Notes: generated by a model from the sequence alone, not told the origin. 64,000 nt of DNA from Parapristionchus giblindavisi (GCA_943737045.1 CALSFV010000289.1:248001-312000); one strand, 5' to 3'; shown: positions 1 to 10,850, numbered from the stretch's first letter. Made by a program: numbers and translations.

Positions 1-600
1 CTACTGTGATCACGCCGATTCACCACTCTGGTGCGGTACTTTTGGGCTTACTCTAACCTAGTGGTACTGTATGTGATAATATTAATACGGTAGCCGGTTT
101 TGGGCTTACTGTAGACGAAGGGGTACTGTATGTTACAATATCGATAGATTTGCTTGCAGAGCAAGGTGCTGTTGATGTCGACGATGGACCGTGCACACGA
201 CTACTGCTATCTATCTAATGTCCGTGCGTTCCTACACCCGGTGAGTCTGTGTTTCGGGTGCTGCATATGGGGTTGTTGATGGCGTTGAATACCCGATTTA
301 TTTTTCAATCTACCATCGACAGTTGTAGATAACTTCTAATAATTGTATTCATATTCTTCTTCCATAACACACTTTACTGTAGAATATGAGGTTGCCATGT
401 GCAACAATGGGCCATGATAATAATATTAATAATAATTCATTTGCTAAATTGGAAATTGTAAACAAAAAAATATATTATTTGATTGTTTAATTGATTGATT
501 GTTCCCCTTATAGATCCCCATCGACAGTGAGATGACATGGCCTCGGCTGCCCACACACGGTGCCATCCACTATCCGCTAACGGCTGTCGACAATTTCACG
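1..600 (+). pseudogene. Exons of an unknown multi-exon gene family, copy A (5' part)
   Basis: Three exon-like blocks can be aligned to a second copy at 21627-24224. Block 1 (1 to about 35) is the tail of an exon ending before a GT. Block 2 starts at 160 after TTGCAG and runs to about 300. Block 3 (514-600) is 87 nt, lies between TAG and GTGAAA, and reads 29 open codons including WPRLPTHGAIHYPL. Block 2 is frame-broken compared with its counterpart at 21874. I do not recognise the protein and find no known domain. Positions 300-513 look like an AT-rich intron. This is probably a decayed copy. The exon boundaries are by eye, and only block 3 is clearly open in both copies. Confidence 0.4.
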
Positions 601-751
601 GTGAAAAACTGGTTACAGTAGCTAATGGGGAGAAAATTTGTTTAATTGCAAAATGGCCAGGGCAGGGTGTCTCCGCTCCACTTTTGTGTGGTCTCATAGG
701 ATGAAACCTCACCGATGTATGACAGATTAATCGATATTCTTCCATTTACAG

Positions 752-1324
752 TATCCACATACGAGGAAGAGGCGTGGCGGGACCACGACGAAGATCACCC
801 AAAGAATGGATACGATAGAAGTGAGAGAAGGAAAAAGAAGAAGATGAAGAGGTACTGTACATGGTTACTGTAGCAATCGATTGATTATGGTGTTGTGGGC
901 GGTACTGTAGGTTTATTGTAGTGAGGAGATTGCTGTATGCTATATATCTTCAGGAACGCCAACAAAAAAAGGAGGAAGAGGAGAAGTACCATAAGAGGAA
1001 AAAGGTGATTATTGATTTTTTTTGCTGATGTAGAGCTCGAAGCGTTGACTAATCAGTGATGAATCATTGCTCTATAATATGGAAAGATTTAAAACAAAAT
1101 GAATATCATCTTAACCATTTTTTATAATATTCTTTTTTTAACTGGACCGTTATTCTGAAGTGTGTCAATATTTGTAATATATTAATATATGCAGAAATGC
1201 GAGTCGGCGCGTTGAGGTGCGTGCGAAGAAAACGGATCAAATGAAGGGCAGTAGTGGAGTGAGAAATGAATCATCCATGTCTGGAGTGAGAAGGAACGGA
1301 GAGGGAAGAATTAGTGGTAGTGAG
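752..1324 (+). pseudogene. Exons of the same unknown gene family, copy A (charged region)
   Basis: Three consecutive exon-like blocks have compatible phases: 752-851 (acceptor TTTACAG, donor GTACTG), 954-1004 (TTCAG, GTGATT) and 1195-1324 (ATGCAG, GTTAGT). Read in one phase they stay open through all three. They give a Lys/Arg/Glu-rich stretch (STYEEEAWRDHDEDH, then basic runs such as KKRRKRRS, then VEVRAKKTDQMKG). Such composition suits a nuclear or RNA-binding tail, but there is no recognisable domain. Related blocks recur at 35478-35574 and near 35645. The gene is cut after 1324 by the 12 kb nested insertion and resumes near 13846. Function unknown. Confidence 0.4.
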
Positions 1325-1520
1325 GTTAGTAATCAAAATGGTTGATAGAATTAACATAATAATATTAATAATAATATTAATTTTTTTACCATAAAATAGG
1401 CAAACATGTGATAAAAATAAATGAATGTAGGCGTGAAAGAGTTGGCCTTATGACCTTATGACCTTGGCCCGAATTGGCCTCAATAGCAATGCTGCCGAAT
1501 TGGTTTTCGACGTTTTGTCC

Positions 1521-1524
1521 TTAT
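1521..1524. other. Left target-site duplication (TTAT) of the foldback element
   Basis: TTAT directly precedes CACGGGTCTCC, and TTAT at 13501-13504 directly follows GGAGACCCGTG. The paralogous unfilled site near 35774 reads TTTTGTCC-ATAT-TTTGAGACCGG, where the filled locus has TTTTGTCC and AGTGAGACAGG on the two sides. Confidence 0.75.
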
Positions 1525-2113
1525 CACGGGTCTCCGGTAAAAGTGTAGCAACGCCGGCCACTAGGAAAAAATTTTTGTCTCCGATTTTGATGAAAGTCGG
1601 TCAGTGGGTGTGGTTGGGGGTCATGAGAAGGCCTAGCTACTTGATTTGACCAAAATCGCGGATTATCGATTTTTTGTAATCTACCTTGAAAATGATCATA
1701 ACTCGGTTCATTTTCATCATACAACGAGCTGAAAGATGTCATTCGAACCGTATTCTAATGCTCTCCGAAAAAGTTGTTTATGACCCGTTCTCTAATAGGT
1801 CGTTTTCAGGGCGAAAAACGCAAAAAAACACTTTTATTGATCAAAAAAGTGAAATTTTCTTGAAAGTTTTTTCTTGACCCCATCCGTTTTATTGCAAAAA
1901 TCATGTATTCAAACCATGCACAATATCACTAACTAAGTCATTGCCCGTATCTCTTGGCCCCCCAGGGTCGATTACTAGATAGCTCACGGACTCGATTTTT
2001 AATCACATTCCGTTTTTGATCGTATCTCACTTCAAAGTTGTCTAATTACCTTTTCAAAAAAATAGAAATGATTATCTCGAAAAGGAGATTGAAAAGTTTA
2101 CTATTGTCTAAAT

Positions 2114-2305
2114 CATAGGTGGGCGCGTGAAAACGAATATTTTTTGCGCACTGCCTTGCCTTCTCTTGGGGGACTTGCGCATAGCTTTAACTCGCGAAAA
2201 TCGGACAATTTCCAGTCGAATTCGTCAAAAAATAGCCATGCGCACAGCCTTGCCTTACCCGTCCCCGGTTTGCGCACAGCCTTTCCCCCAGCGTGCCCAC
2301 CTAAG
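2114..2305. mobile_element. hAT-type MITE, copy 1 (192 bp)
   Basis: The ends are CATAGGTGGGC and GCCCACCTAAG, flanked by an 8-bp direct repeat GTCTAAAT (2106-2113 and 2306-2313). The opposite arm of the host palindrome (near 12899-12915) carries this site uninterrupted, which gives an internal empty-site control. GC-rich TIRs with TAGGTGGGC and an 8-bp duplication are typical of hAT elements. It contains repeated TGCGCA-type words and no coding potential. Confidence 0.75.
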
Positions 2306-2479
2306 GTCTAAATTGTTATATCAAGCAGTTTTCGAGTTATTAAAGGAAAACTGCTCCAATTTCGATTTTTACCTCTTTCTTGTAAAAAAATATTGATTTC
2401 CTATCAGAATTCAATCAATTCGGCAAATATGTTTACCTCGCAACAGAAACTGATAACTGAGCAAACACAGTGCAGTTAT

Positions 2480-2595
2480 ATCCAAGCATATATCGCAGGA
2501 GACGGTCAGATCATTCAGAGATGAAGACTTTGTTCTCGGACGATGCCCCTGAGTTATCCACTACCCTCGTATTTGACCAGTGATGTTAATCTCTG
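2480..2595. other. Central loop of the 1.6 kb foldback
   Basis: The flanking arms run into each other here: AATTCAATCAATTCG... on the left and ...CGAATTGATTGAATTC on the right. The roughly 110 bp between them is single-copy in this window and shows no ORF or RNA-gene motif. Confidence 0.5.
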
Positions 2596-2849
2596 CACAG
2601 TGTTTGCTCAATTACATTACAATTTCTGTTGTGAAGTAAACATATTTGTCGAATTGATTGAATTCTAATAATAATAATAATATTTATACGTATTCATGAG
2701 TAAACAGTGAAACGTGTGATAGAAGTAAAAGAAACGAAATGAATCGAGACAAGAAAATGATGATAAAGCTAATGACAATGAAATTCTCACGGGTTAAAGA
2801 GTAGAATAATGGACGAATCTTTGGAACAATAGGGACTAAACATAATTGG

Positions 2850-4463
2850 TTAGGGAAACTCTATTTGATTGCCAGGTTGTACCAAAAGTCTTGCCGCTCT
2901 AGGAAAGAAGCTGTAATGTCTATAATTAAATCTAGATCCGGGGTTGTTAAAGTTGAGTCTGTTTCGTGTGGTATAAGGGCGAAAATAGTGGGATTTTTTA
3001 TTGGATATTTTATATTTTCCTCTAAGTAGGTTCATGGCTGTCCTCAAATCTACGTGCTCTCTGCGCTTCTCTAAGGACCCTATGCCCAACTGGGTGTTTC
3101 TCAGTGCGCTACAGGGCACAGTATCCCAGGTATGGCTGTAACAGCGCATAAATAGCCTTCTTGTGAAATAATTCTGTACTCTTTCGATGACTATTTTGTC
3201 GTGCTTTTTGAACGGATTAAAAACTGCTGATGCGCTTTCAAGGATTGGTCTTATATATATCGTATATGCACTAAGGAGGACATCCACATTTTTGGTCCTC
3301 AGTGCTCGTAGGATAATATGGCATGCTGTTTTACCTTTTATAGCAATATTTTTACAGTGATCTGTGAAGGTTAAAGATTTCTGAATAATGAAACCCAGGT
3401 CTCTGACTAGATCCTTTTGAGTCAAGTTTTGTGACCCGATTGAGTATGTCTTCTTGGTATTAGCTCTACCAAGATGTAGTGAATTGCATTTATGGGCGGC
3501 TAGTGGGAGTTGCCAATCATCCGCCCATTTAGTGATGGCATCTATAGCAGACTGTAGGGGAGCGGATGAATTTTCATCCTTAATAGCTTTGAAAATTTTG
3601 ATATCATCCGCGTACATCCTTGCAATGACACCATTATTTTGGACAAGGGATGGAATTTCTGAGGTATAGATCAGGAAAAGTAAAGGGCCTAATACTGAAC
3701 CTTGGGGTACACCACTAGTAACGGGCAGTGACTTTGACAATTTATCGTGTATTCTTACTTGGAAAGTGCGATTTTGCAGATACCCGGATATCCAATTTGT
3801 AGTTCTAGTTGAGAGACCAATCTTGCTTAATTTCATTAAAAGCTTATTGTGCGATACTCTGTCAAAAGCTTTAGCAAAATCAAAATAAATGACATCGACA
3901 GGTTTACCGTCACTAATAGACGTGGTCCAATGTTCTAGAACCTCAAGCATTTGCATTTCTCGTGATCTTTTCTTTCGAAAACCATATTGCTCATCAGGAA
4001 ATATTTCTAACGATTCACAGTGATTGATTATTGGTTTGCACAAAAGGCGCTCGAAGATGCGGCAGAAAAGGGAAGTTATTGATATCGGACGGTAGTTCAT
4101 AGGGTCAGAATAGGGAGGTTGTTTTTTGACTGGGGTAATTATGGAGTGACGCCACAAGGAGGGAACAACTCCTGATTCATACGAGATATTGAAAATAATT
4201 TCAAGCGCTTCAGAGATTGGAACGGAAATGTTTTTGATGAATGATAAATCGATATTTTCAGGCGTTTTGCAAGAAGACCTTTTCCATTTCTCAATTAGTG
4301 CACAAATCTCATGACGGTGGAATTGAGGCTCTTGAAAGTTTCCTAAATTAGGGTAGTGTGGTGCGGTAGGAAGGGTACCATTATCAATTGTAAATACGCT
4401 CATGAATGCAGAAGCTAGTAGGTTTGCTTTCGCAATGTCATCCATTACTGTCTGACCATTATT
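2850..4463 (-). CDS. LINE ORF2, reverse transcriptase part
   Basis: This is the C-terminal part of the LINE polyprotein. It copies element RNA at a nicked chromosomal target. Counting from the first Met (4445), palm motifs appear in order: MNYRPISITSLFCRIFE, then FDFAKAFDRVSH (motif A), SGVPQGSVLGPLLFLIY (motif B), then the catalytic YADD box in RMYADDIKIF, then LGFIIQKSLTF. All key Asp residues are present. The C-terminus has no RNase H and ends in a basic/aromatic tail (KISNKKSHYF, NFNNPGSRF). The reading frame is open upstream to 4463, where the LTR element cuts it, and continues in phase with the endonuclease part beyond 7173. The family is CR1/Jockey-like by motif style. The exact clade would need a tree. 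Confidence 0.93.
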   Translation of the reverse strand, partial: NNGQTVMDDIAKANLLASAFMSVFTIDNGTLPTAPHYPNLGNFQEPQFHRHEICALIEKWKRSSCKTPENIDLSFIKNISVPISEALEIIFNISYESGVVPSLWRHSIITPVKKQPPYSDPMNYRPISITSLFCRIFERLLCKPIINHCESLEIFPDEQYGFRKKRSREMQMLEVLEHWTTSISDGKPVDVIYFDFAKAFDRVSHNKLLMKLSKIGLSTRTTNWISGYLQNRTFQVRIHDKLSKSLPVTSGVPQGSVLGPLLFLIYTSEIPSLVQNNGVIARMYADDIKIFKAIKDENSSAPLQSAIDAITKWADDWQLPLAAHKCNSLHLGRANTKKTYSIGSQNLTQKDLVRDLGFIIQKSLTFTDHCKNIAIKGKTACHIILRALRTKNVDVLLSAYTIYIRPILESASAVFNPFKKHDKIVIERVQNYFTRRLFMRCYSHTWDTVPCSALRNTQLGIGSLEKRREHVDLRTAMNLLRGKYKISNKKSHYFRPYTTRNRLNFNNPGSRFNYRHYSFFPRAARLLVQPGNQIEFP

Positions 4464-4468
4464 GTCTA

Positions 4469-4834
4469 TGTTGTGTAGATACCCTATTCCCTATGTACAT
4501 TGATCATCTCTATTCCCTATGCATATTGATTAGAATATGTCATCATGTAAATACGTGCACGTGCGCGATCAGACTACACTCTCTCTGATCCGCACTCTCT
4601 CTCGTCACTCAACCTTTATCTCTAATGCTCTCTCGTGTCTGGCCCCGCCCACACTTATGTCTAGATTCCCAATCAGTCTAGATGAGTTCTCCCTTGATCC
4701 TCGCACGAGATGTGCCGTTCTCTGGCCTTGTATTATTCTGTAATTTCCCTAGTCTGCTAATAAAGCCTAAGTAGTAAACCCTTGTGCACTCACACTACAC
4801 TACACGACAACGGGGCCGACAACAATACATAACA
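4469..4834 (+). repeat. 5' LTR
   Basis: 366 bp. It includes an AATAAAG poly(A) signal near 4758 and a CT-rich middle. A short ORF-like run at 4537-4743 occurs identically in the other LTR and is not a gene. Confidence 0.92.
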
Positions 4835-4836
4835 AC

Positions 4837-4850
4837 TGGCGACCAGGATT
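4837..4850 (+). promoter_or_regulatory. Candidate tRNA primer-binding site
   Basis: TGGCGACCAGGATT begins two bases after the LTR. The TGG start complements a tRNA CCA end. I could not match the rest to a particular tRNA. Confidence 0.45.
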
Positions 4851-4929
4851 CACCGAAGACAACAATATCTCTGTCTAAGGTATACGAACTATTTTCTTTG
4901 CTTTGTCTCGTTGTGAAGTGTATGCTGCT

Positions 4930-5130
4930 AGCTTGCTAGTGGTAACTATTGTGAGTGCTACTATGGTGTGGCCTGCTACTATGGTGTGGCAAATCGTGTA
5001 ATCAGCGCTACTAGGTGTAGCAGAGGCTGATAGCTACTAGGTGTGGCAAATTTGCTTGATCAGGCTACTGTGTGTGGCTAGGACTGATCACTGCTACTGT
5101 GTGTGGCTAGCTACTAGGTGTGGCACGTGT
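4930..5130. repeat. Degenerate short tandem repeats in the LTR leader
   Basis: About eight imperfect copies of GCTACTAGGTGTGGC / GCTACTGTGTGTGGC alternate with TGATCA-containing spacers. No ORF. The segment lies in the untranslated leader before the gag-like remnant. Confidence 0.6.
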
Positions 5131-5352
5131 CTGATCGAAGTACGCCGAAGGCTTTGTCCAAATTTTGATTTGGTGGTTGCATCCTTGCGGTGGAAAGTTG
5201 ATCGAGTAATTTCATCATCTGGTGAAATTGACCAAGACAGTGACAGATAGTGATGCAGAGATGGTGGAGTGAAATCAGTCTGAAAGAGACTTAGTAATTC
5301 ACCAATCGATTGAAATTGTGATTTCGTCATCATTCGAAATACAATCAGTACA

Positions 5353-5589
5353 ATGGCTATAGAGACAGTACGAAAGCTCACTGAGCTGATTACATCACAG
5401 AAGGAGGTAATTCATTCAATGAATGAGAGGATAGCTCTACTACAGATGGTAGTTGAGAGTTTGAGCAGCAGTACGGCTGACTCATCAAGAGGAGAGACTC
5501 GGATATCGGTCGAGGAAGACACAAGGATACGACCTACAGCAAATGTGGCAAGAATGTTGAGGTGTGTATGGATGGTAGTGGTGATCTGA
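5353..5589 (+). pseudogene. Gag-like remnant of the LTR element
   Basis: The roughly 78-residue open frame starts MAIETVRKLTELITSQKEV and shows heptad-like Leu/Ile/Met spacing, as in a coiled coil. No zinc knuckle or capsid signature is visible. The position, first ORF after the leader, fits gag. Frame breaks follow immediately, so the product would be a fragment. Alternative: a newly arising ORF in a decayed interior. Confidence 0.45.
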
Positions 5590-5990
5590 AGGAGATCAAA
5601 ATGATGCGTGTCGATAAAGGTGACACCAACACTACAGTGTCAATGTGCGTCAGCACAGGAAATCGATTACAAATCGATAAGGGAGCTAGCATCTCACTCA
5701 CGTCAGATGAGGTGTGGAAGCAAATCGGATTGCTCGATTGCTCAACGGCCAACTGCATGATAGTCTGCGCCGACAGCTCCAGACCGGATATCTATGAAAT
5801 GCTCGCTGAAACTACGAATGGTAGTGAAACAGCATGTGTGAAGATGCTTCAAGAGGTCTTCACGGTCACAATGAAGATGACCAACGATGTCGATCATGAA
5901 AGGATGGTTGATAGTGTGCTGGCCAAGGCTATGGAAGATAGTCGAGCAGCACAAATGAAGACTATGGAAGTCTCACAGGTCACGAGTTAG
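5562..5990 (+). pseudogene. Retrotransposon aspartic-protease remnant with altered active site
   Basis: In this 142-codon frame, the stretch LQIDKGASISLTSDEVWKQI (roughly residues 36-55) resembles the flap-proximal core of Ty3-type aspartic proteases, including the small-residue run and the following SDEVW. The catalytic D-T/S-G triplet reads D-K-G, so it should be inactive. The rest of the frame grades into a degenerate tandem repeat and then stops. No reverse transcriptase follows. Confidence 0.6.
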
Positions 5991-6245
5991 ATGGCCAATG
6001 ATACCGATCATGTAAGGATGATCGATGATATGCGTGCCGAGGCTACGAAAGAGTCATGCAGCATAAAGGAAGACGCTACAAGAGGTCTTCAAGGTCACAG
6101 TGAAGATGACCATCGACCGATCATGTAAGGATGATCGATGATATGTTTGCCGAGACTAAGGAAGATAGTCATGCAACATATATGAAGACTGAAGAATCTT
6201 CAAGGTCATAAAGTAAATGACCAATCAGGTCGATCATAAATGGTG
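5845..6245 (+). repeat. Degenerate tandem repeat of about 120 bp in the LTR interior
   Basis: Three to four diverged copies share GAGGTCTTCA..GGTCAC, GATGACCA, CGATCATG and GATAGTC. The repeats break all frames. They occupy the place where pol would normally begin. Confidence 0.55.
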
Positions 6246-6435
6246 ATATCATAGGAAGGAAATCCTGCAGAGGATATGTTGTTTACTCCTAGAAGTACTC
6301 TGGTCCTGATCAGTGGAAATGGGTCATGGCGACCATACTGAAAAGGAAGGTTGAATGATGTTCGAGATCTATGTGAATCTACGAACGAAAGAGTACATAA
6401 GAATCAGTTGAGATTCTTATGATGAAGAGACACCT

Positions 6436-6654
6436 ATGCATATCTTGATCGACACATTCGGTGTGCCTGAGATAGTGAACGATGATGATGTGGTCATCAT
6501 GGATGAGGAGGTCACAACGACAGTGCCGACGGAAGCACCAACTACAGTATCGCCGCCACGCTCATCTACCGTATCACCGACGCACTCACCAACATCCAGG
6601 GCAAGCCTGACGAGATCTACGATGCAACAGCAACGTCAATCGCACGTGAGATGA
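6436..6654 (+). pseudogene. Thr/Ser/Pro-rich ORF remnant in the LTR interior
   Basis: A 72-residue frame starts MHILIDTFGVPEIV, continues with an acidic stretch, and ends in a long TVSPP/SPTHSPTS-type linker. It could be the end of a polyprotein or spurious low complexity. No catalytic motif is visible. Positions 6246-6435 and 6655-6790 hold nothing recognisable. Confidence 0.3.
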
Positions 6655-6790
6655 TCAACGCGAACGAGAAAAGCTCCGCAGAAGATCAATGTTGATTCAA
6701 CGAAGAAGACTTACCACTAAGTGGTCTTGTTGATTTATTGTATCGTTTTCTCGTTCTACCATTGTTTCATGTTTTATAAGATGTCCCATC

Positions 6791-6802
6791 TTAGAGGGGA
6801 GG
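6791..6802 (+). promoter_or_regulatory. Polypurine tract
   Basis: AGAGGGGAGG abuts the TG of the 3' LTR, where a retroelement plus-strand primer is expected. Confidence 0.75.
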
Positions 6803-7168
6803 TGTTGTGTAGATACCCTATTCCCTATGTACATTGATCATCTCTATTCCCTATGCATATTGATTAGAATATGTCATCATGTAAATACGTGCACGTGCGC
6901 GATCAGACTACACTCTCTCTGATCCGCACTCTCTCTCGTCACTCAACCTTTATCTCTAATGCTCTCTCGTGTCTGGCCCCGCCCACACTTATGTCTAGAT
7001 TCCCAATCAGTCTAGATGAGTTCTCCCTTGATCCTCGCACGAGATGTGCCGTTCTCTGGCCTTGTATTATTCTGTAATTTCCCTAGTCTGCTAATAAAGC
7101 CTAAGTAGTAAACCCTTGTGCACTCACACTACACTACACGACAACGGGGCCGACAACAATACATAACA
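6803..7168 (+). repeat. 3' LTR
   Basis: 366 bp, matching 4469-4834 at every position I compared. Confidence 0.92.
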
Positions 7169-7173
7169 GTCTA

Positions 7174-8365
7174 AAAGGCCTTCTACACCTTTCTCTTTAT
7201 TCTTACACTTCTTCATGTAACGAAAGAACCTATTCTTATCTTTACTTTCAATAACTCTCCGTTCAATTGTCTTTTGGTAGCGAGATAGCTCAGAGCGAAA
7301 TTTCTTGTTTAAGGTTTCAAATGAAAGGGTACTATTGGCGTCATTTGAGGTGATAGACCTCTGCCATGCAACAAAGCGTTTGTGCAAGAGCCTTTCTAAA
7401 TGGGGTGGGAGCTTTCCATGGATGATATTTATTCTAGCCCATGGTACGTGTATTTCAATTGATTTGTGGATAACTTTTAGGAGTAAATTGTACATGTCGT
7501 CGACTGATTTCATCGTTGAAAATAGGCTGGTCCAGTCAACATTTGCAAGCTGCATATTGATCAACGCATAGTCAGCTTTTTTGTAGTCTCTTTTTAGAGT
7601 TGATGAAGGAGCTGAGTGTTTTAATGATAATTGGAAAATAATCGTGAAATGGTCAGAGTTTGAAATTGGTGGGTTTATGGTACTAGAGTGAATAAGTCCC
7701 GGTTTATTACAAAGGAGAAGATCTAGAGTGTTATTTTTAATATGCGTGGGCTGCAATATAAACTGAGCAAACTTTGCTACATTACAGAAATCAAGGAATG
7801 ACTGAGATGGAGAAGTAAGTTTATTTATTTGGGGCATAGGAAAGATCGACCAGTCAATATCAGGTAGGTTAAAGTCACCTGTAATGAGTGAGGGTTGGGG
7901 GCATGAGCAAAGATCAAGAATTGACTTGGTTAGGGCTTCCATCTGGGTGTAGTTTGCCTTGGGGTTACGGTATACACAGATTATTCTAACAAGGTCGCCG
8001 TTTAGATCAATGTCAACTGCTATTAATTCATGAGAGCTTTTAACTTTTTCATTTGCAATTTGTATAGCGCTAATCGACGAGTGAATTATAATAGCCACTC
8101 CACCGCCGTTTTTATTTCTATCTTGGCGAAAGGTGTTATAGTTTTGGCTATGAGCATCGAGTAGAAGTGAGTTTGGGACGATCGAGGACAGCCAAGTTTC
8201 GGTCAGGCAGATTATTGAATAGTTCAAGGAGAGAATCTGTGACAAGAATGGAAGCTTATTTTTGATAGAGCGGCAATTGGTATAGAAACCAGAGAGATTG
8301 AGTGATTCATTGAGTGTCTTTGTTTTTGGCCGGCGAATCAGTAATAGTTTCCCTGAATACCATTA
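7174..8365 (-). CDS. LINE ORF2, AP-endonuclease part
   Basis: This is the N-terminal domain of the LINE polyprotein, an APE-type nuclease that nicks target DNA. The frame opens just after a TAA near 8366. The early part includes NCRSIKNKLPFL and then SIICLTETWLSS (the catalytic-Glu region). Further on come GGGVAIII, CVYRNP, the ITGDFNLPDIDW motif and the terminal NSDHFTIIF (SDH box), so the metal and catalytic residues look intact. A TTG near 8245 is not the real start. There is no ATG upstream, and the start probably overlaps the end of ORF1. The frame runs in phase to the GTCTA target duplication, where the LTR element interrupts it. Confidence 0.9.
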
Positions 8366-9394
8366 TTAGGCGGGGCACCGTAGTGGGATACATGGTTCAT
8401 ATGAGAGGAATCGCGAGAAAATCGACCGTTTCGGAGGGTCCGCGGCGGTAGAAATTTCGACCCCCTGAAAAATTCAGATTAAGTACTTTGAACGATGCTC
8501 TATCGAACTGCGTTTTCCGAATTTGCATATCTGCTCTCATTTTCGAGTTACGGTAGGTCAAAGTTGGCAGGTACGGTATTTTTGACTCGAGTGTGTGTCA
8601 GAAAAATGATCATAACTCCGTTCAAAATAATGATAGACATTTTTTCAAAAAAAGGATCGAAAGAGGAGATCTTGGGCAACATTTCCCAGTTGATGACGTC
8701 ATTTGTCGACCATGCGCCGGTGCGGGGCGGTCGGTTTTATGAAAAAGTGACGTAACTTTCCTAATCGGAAAAAGTGCACTTTTCTTCTATGCGCGTTTTG
8801 TTGCGCCCATATGTGTCTAAAAATGACCCAAGTTTCAGAGGATTTGAGAAATGCAAAAAAAAAAGCGTTGATTTTAGTGACGCGACCTCGGACCTGTCAT
8901 AGGAAAGAACGGCTTATTCCTTTATCAAGAAACAGCAAAGGAGCTTAAATGACTCAAAAACATCCGAAAAAGCATTACGATCTCAAAATACCCATATATG
9001 ACAGTTATTTGAAACACAAAATCACCGAGTTCCGAAAAATTTGAAAAAAACCCATATTTTGCTTTTCCACGTGGAAAATACCTCTCAGTAATGTTAATTA
9101 ATCTTTATAATATTTCTTATAATGTTTTTGAACATTTATGTTTTTGGAAGTGAAGGCCTACCTGCTCTTACAAGGGAAGTGCAAGAAATATCTTTTAGAC
9201 CTATTGACGAGAGTATTTTTTCTCGATAGCTATAGGCAATATAAGATCGGAACCAAAAAATCAGCGGCTGGCATGCACTTTCCGATTTTATATAATTAAT
9301 CAAATTTTGTACTTTCGAACGCGCTGTTTTCAGGCTGTGTATGTTATGAAATAAGACACCCCTGATAGAGCCCTTGACAGAGCAGTTAGAACAT

Positions 9395-9468
9395 GGCGAC
9401 GTGGTGTAGTGGTAGTGTGTTCTCTTCTTAATCACTATGTTGGTGGTTCGAATACACCTATGTAGATT
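9395..9468 (+). other. tRNA-like segment in left arm of the 3.2 kb palindrome
   Basis: Box A-like TGGTGTAGTGG (9402-9412) and box B-like GGTTCGAATAC (9445-9455) have tRNA-like spacing. The inverted copy at about 10083-10150 keeps both. No complete cloverleaf with a paired acceptor stem is evident, so this is tRNA-derived, not a tRNA gene call. Confidence 0.5.
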
Positions 9469-10082
9469 TGACTTGTAATTTTTATCAGAAAAAAATTTAA
9501 AATCTTTTTTCACAATTTTTATGTAGCTGTTGAACTTGAATTTTATTTTATTTTATATTTTTTTAGGAAAACAAAAAATAAAGCAACATTTCGTTTACCA
9601 GCATAGTGATCATTTAATTTTGGGAGAGTTTTGGACGGGGACATCGGTGGAGTCTCAAAGGTGAATCCAAACCTATCAACGGGCGTAATATTATAATTTT
9701 GTCATAAACTTGTGGCCATAACTTCGCCGTATTGCAATCGGCTATTCATTCACATTTGGAGCATTTCGTAAATAATCTCTCTGATTAATTCTCCCTGTGG
9801 ACAGGAAGACTAGTTTAGAAAGTTTGACCAAACATTGTATGCACAAGTTATCAAAATGTTGTTATTCCGTAGCCGCTTGGTACAGATGAACTCTCCCAAA
9901 ATTAAATGATCACTATTCCGGTAAACGAAATGCTTTATTTTTTTTGTTTTCCTAAATGATAAAATTCAAGTTCAACAGCTACATAAAAATTGTGAAAAAA
10001 GATTATTTTTTTTCTGATCAAAATTACCGGAAAGTCCGGAACGTTTAAAAATTAGCAAAAGAAAAATGTCCATAAGCGTATT

Positions 10083-10150
10083 CGAACCACCAACATAGTG
10101 ATTAAGAAGAGAACACACTACCACTACACCACGTCGCCATGTTCTAACTG
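10083..10150 (-). other. tRNA-like segment in right arm (inverted partner)
   Basis: Reverse complement of the segment at 9395-9468, with box A and box B retained. Paired in the palindrome. Confidence 0.45.
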
Positions 10151-10363
10151 CTCTGTCAAGGGCTCTATCAGGGGTGTCTTATTTCATAACATACACAGCC
10201 TGAAAACAGCGCGTTCGAAAGTACAAAATTTGATTAATTATATAAAATCGGAAAGTGCATGCCAGCCGCTGATTTTTTGGTTCCGATCTTATATTGCCTA
10301 TAGCTATCGAGAAAAAATACTCTCGTCAATAGGTCTAAAAGATATTACTTTCACTTCCCTTGT

Positions 10364-10850
10364 TAGAGCCGAGATATCCGCCATCGAGATTACACGCGCG
10401 CCCCCCAACTCACCCTTTGAGAAGAGATGTGTTGCCATAAAATGAACGTTTTCCAGCTCAGAATGACTCAAAACAACTTGTTTCATCATTCTTATCACGA
10501 AAAAAATACCTTGGAACACGATTTCTGTGTCTGTAAAAATCAGCAAAAGATTTGGATCGAACCGGGGTTCGAACCCGCCCGTACTTCATCATTCCTTGAA
10601 GAGAGAGAGAGAGAGCGAGAGCGACGAAGTACGGGCGGGTTCGAACCCCGGTTCGATCCAAATCTTTTGCTGATTTTTACAGACACAGAAATCGTGTTCC
10701 AAGGTATTTTTTTCGTGATAAGAATGATGAAACAAGTTGTTTTGAGTCATTCTGAGCTGGAAAACGTTCATTTTATGGCAACACATCTCTTCTCAAAGGG
10801 TGAGTTGGGGGGCGCGCGTGTAATCTCGATGGCGGATATCTCGGCTCTAA
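10364..10850. mobile_element. Small palindrome nested inside the palindrome
   Basis: The ends are TTAGAGCCGAGATATCC and GGATATCTCGGCTCTAA. Arms of about 225 bp meet at a GA-repeat centre (about 10600-10622). The corresponding place in the left arm of the host palindrome (near 9160) is uninterrupted. Each arm carries GGTTCGAACCC, a perfect box B word, close to the centre. The exact duplication (TA or TTA) cannot be fixed because one base differs between arms. Confidence 0.65.

Larger units (their letters stand above)
4469..7168 (+). mobile_element. Non-autonomous LTR retrotransposon inserted in LINE ORF2
   Basis: There are two 366-bp LTRs, identical by eye, at 4469-4834 and 6803-7168. They start TGTTGTG and end CATAACA, and are flanked by the 5-bp duplication GTCTA (4464-4468, 7169-7173). 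A TGG-initial primer-binding-site candidate (TGGCGACCAGG, 4837) lies 2 nt after the 5' LTR, and a purine tract (AGAGGGGAGG) ends at 6802. The roughly 2 kb interior lacks reverse transcriptase, RNase H and integrase. It keeps only gag-like and protease-like remnants, so it must have moved in trans. Identical LTRs indicate a recent insertion. Ty3-like is the likeliest affiliation, from the protease remnant and the 5-bp duplication. Confidence 0.92.

Noticed and set aside
4537..7077. Paired 68-residue ORFs
   Set aside because: They are the same LTR sequence read twice; no initiation context and no function expected.
9395..9468. Functional tRNA gene
   Set aside because: Box A and B are present, but the acceptor and anticodon stems do not pair properly. 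The same holds for the other tRNA-like segments.
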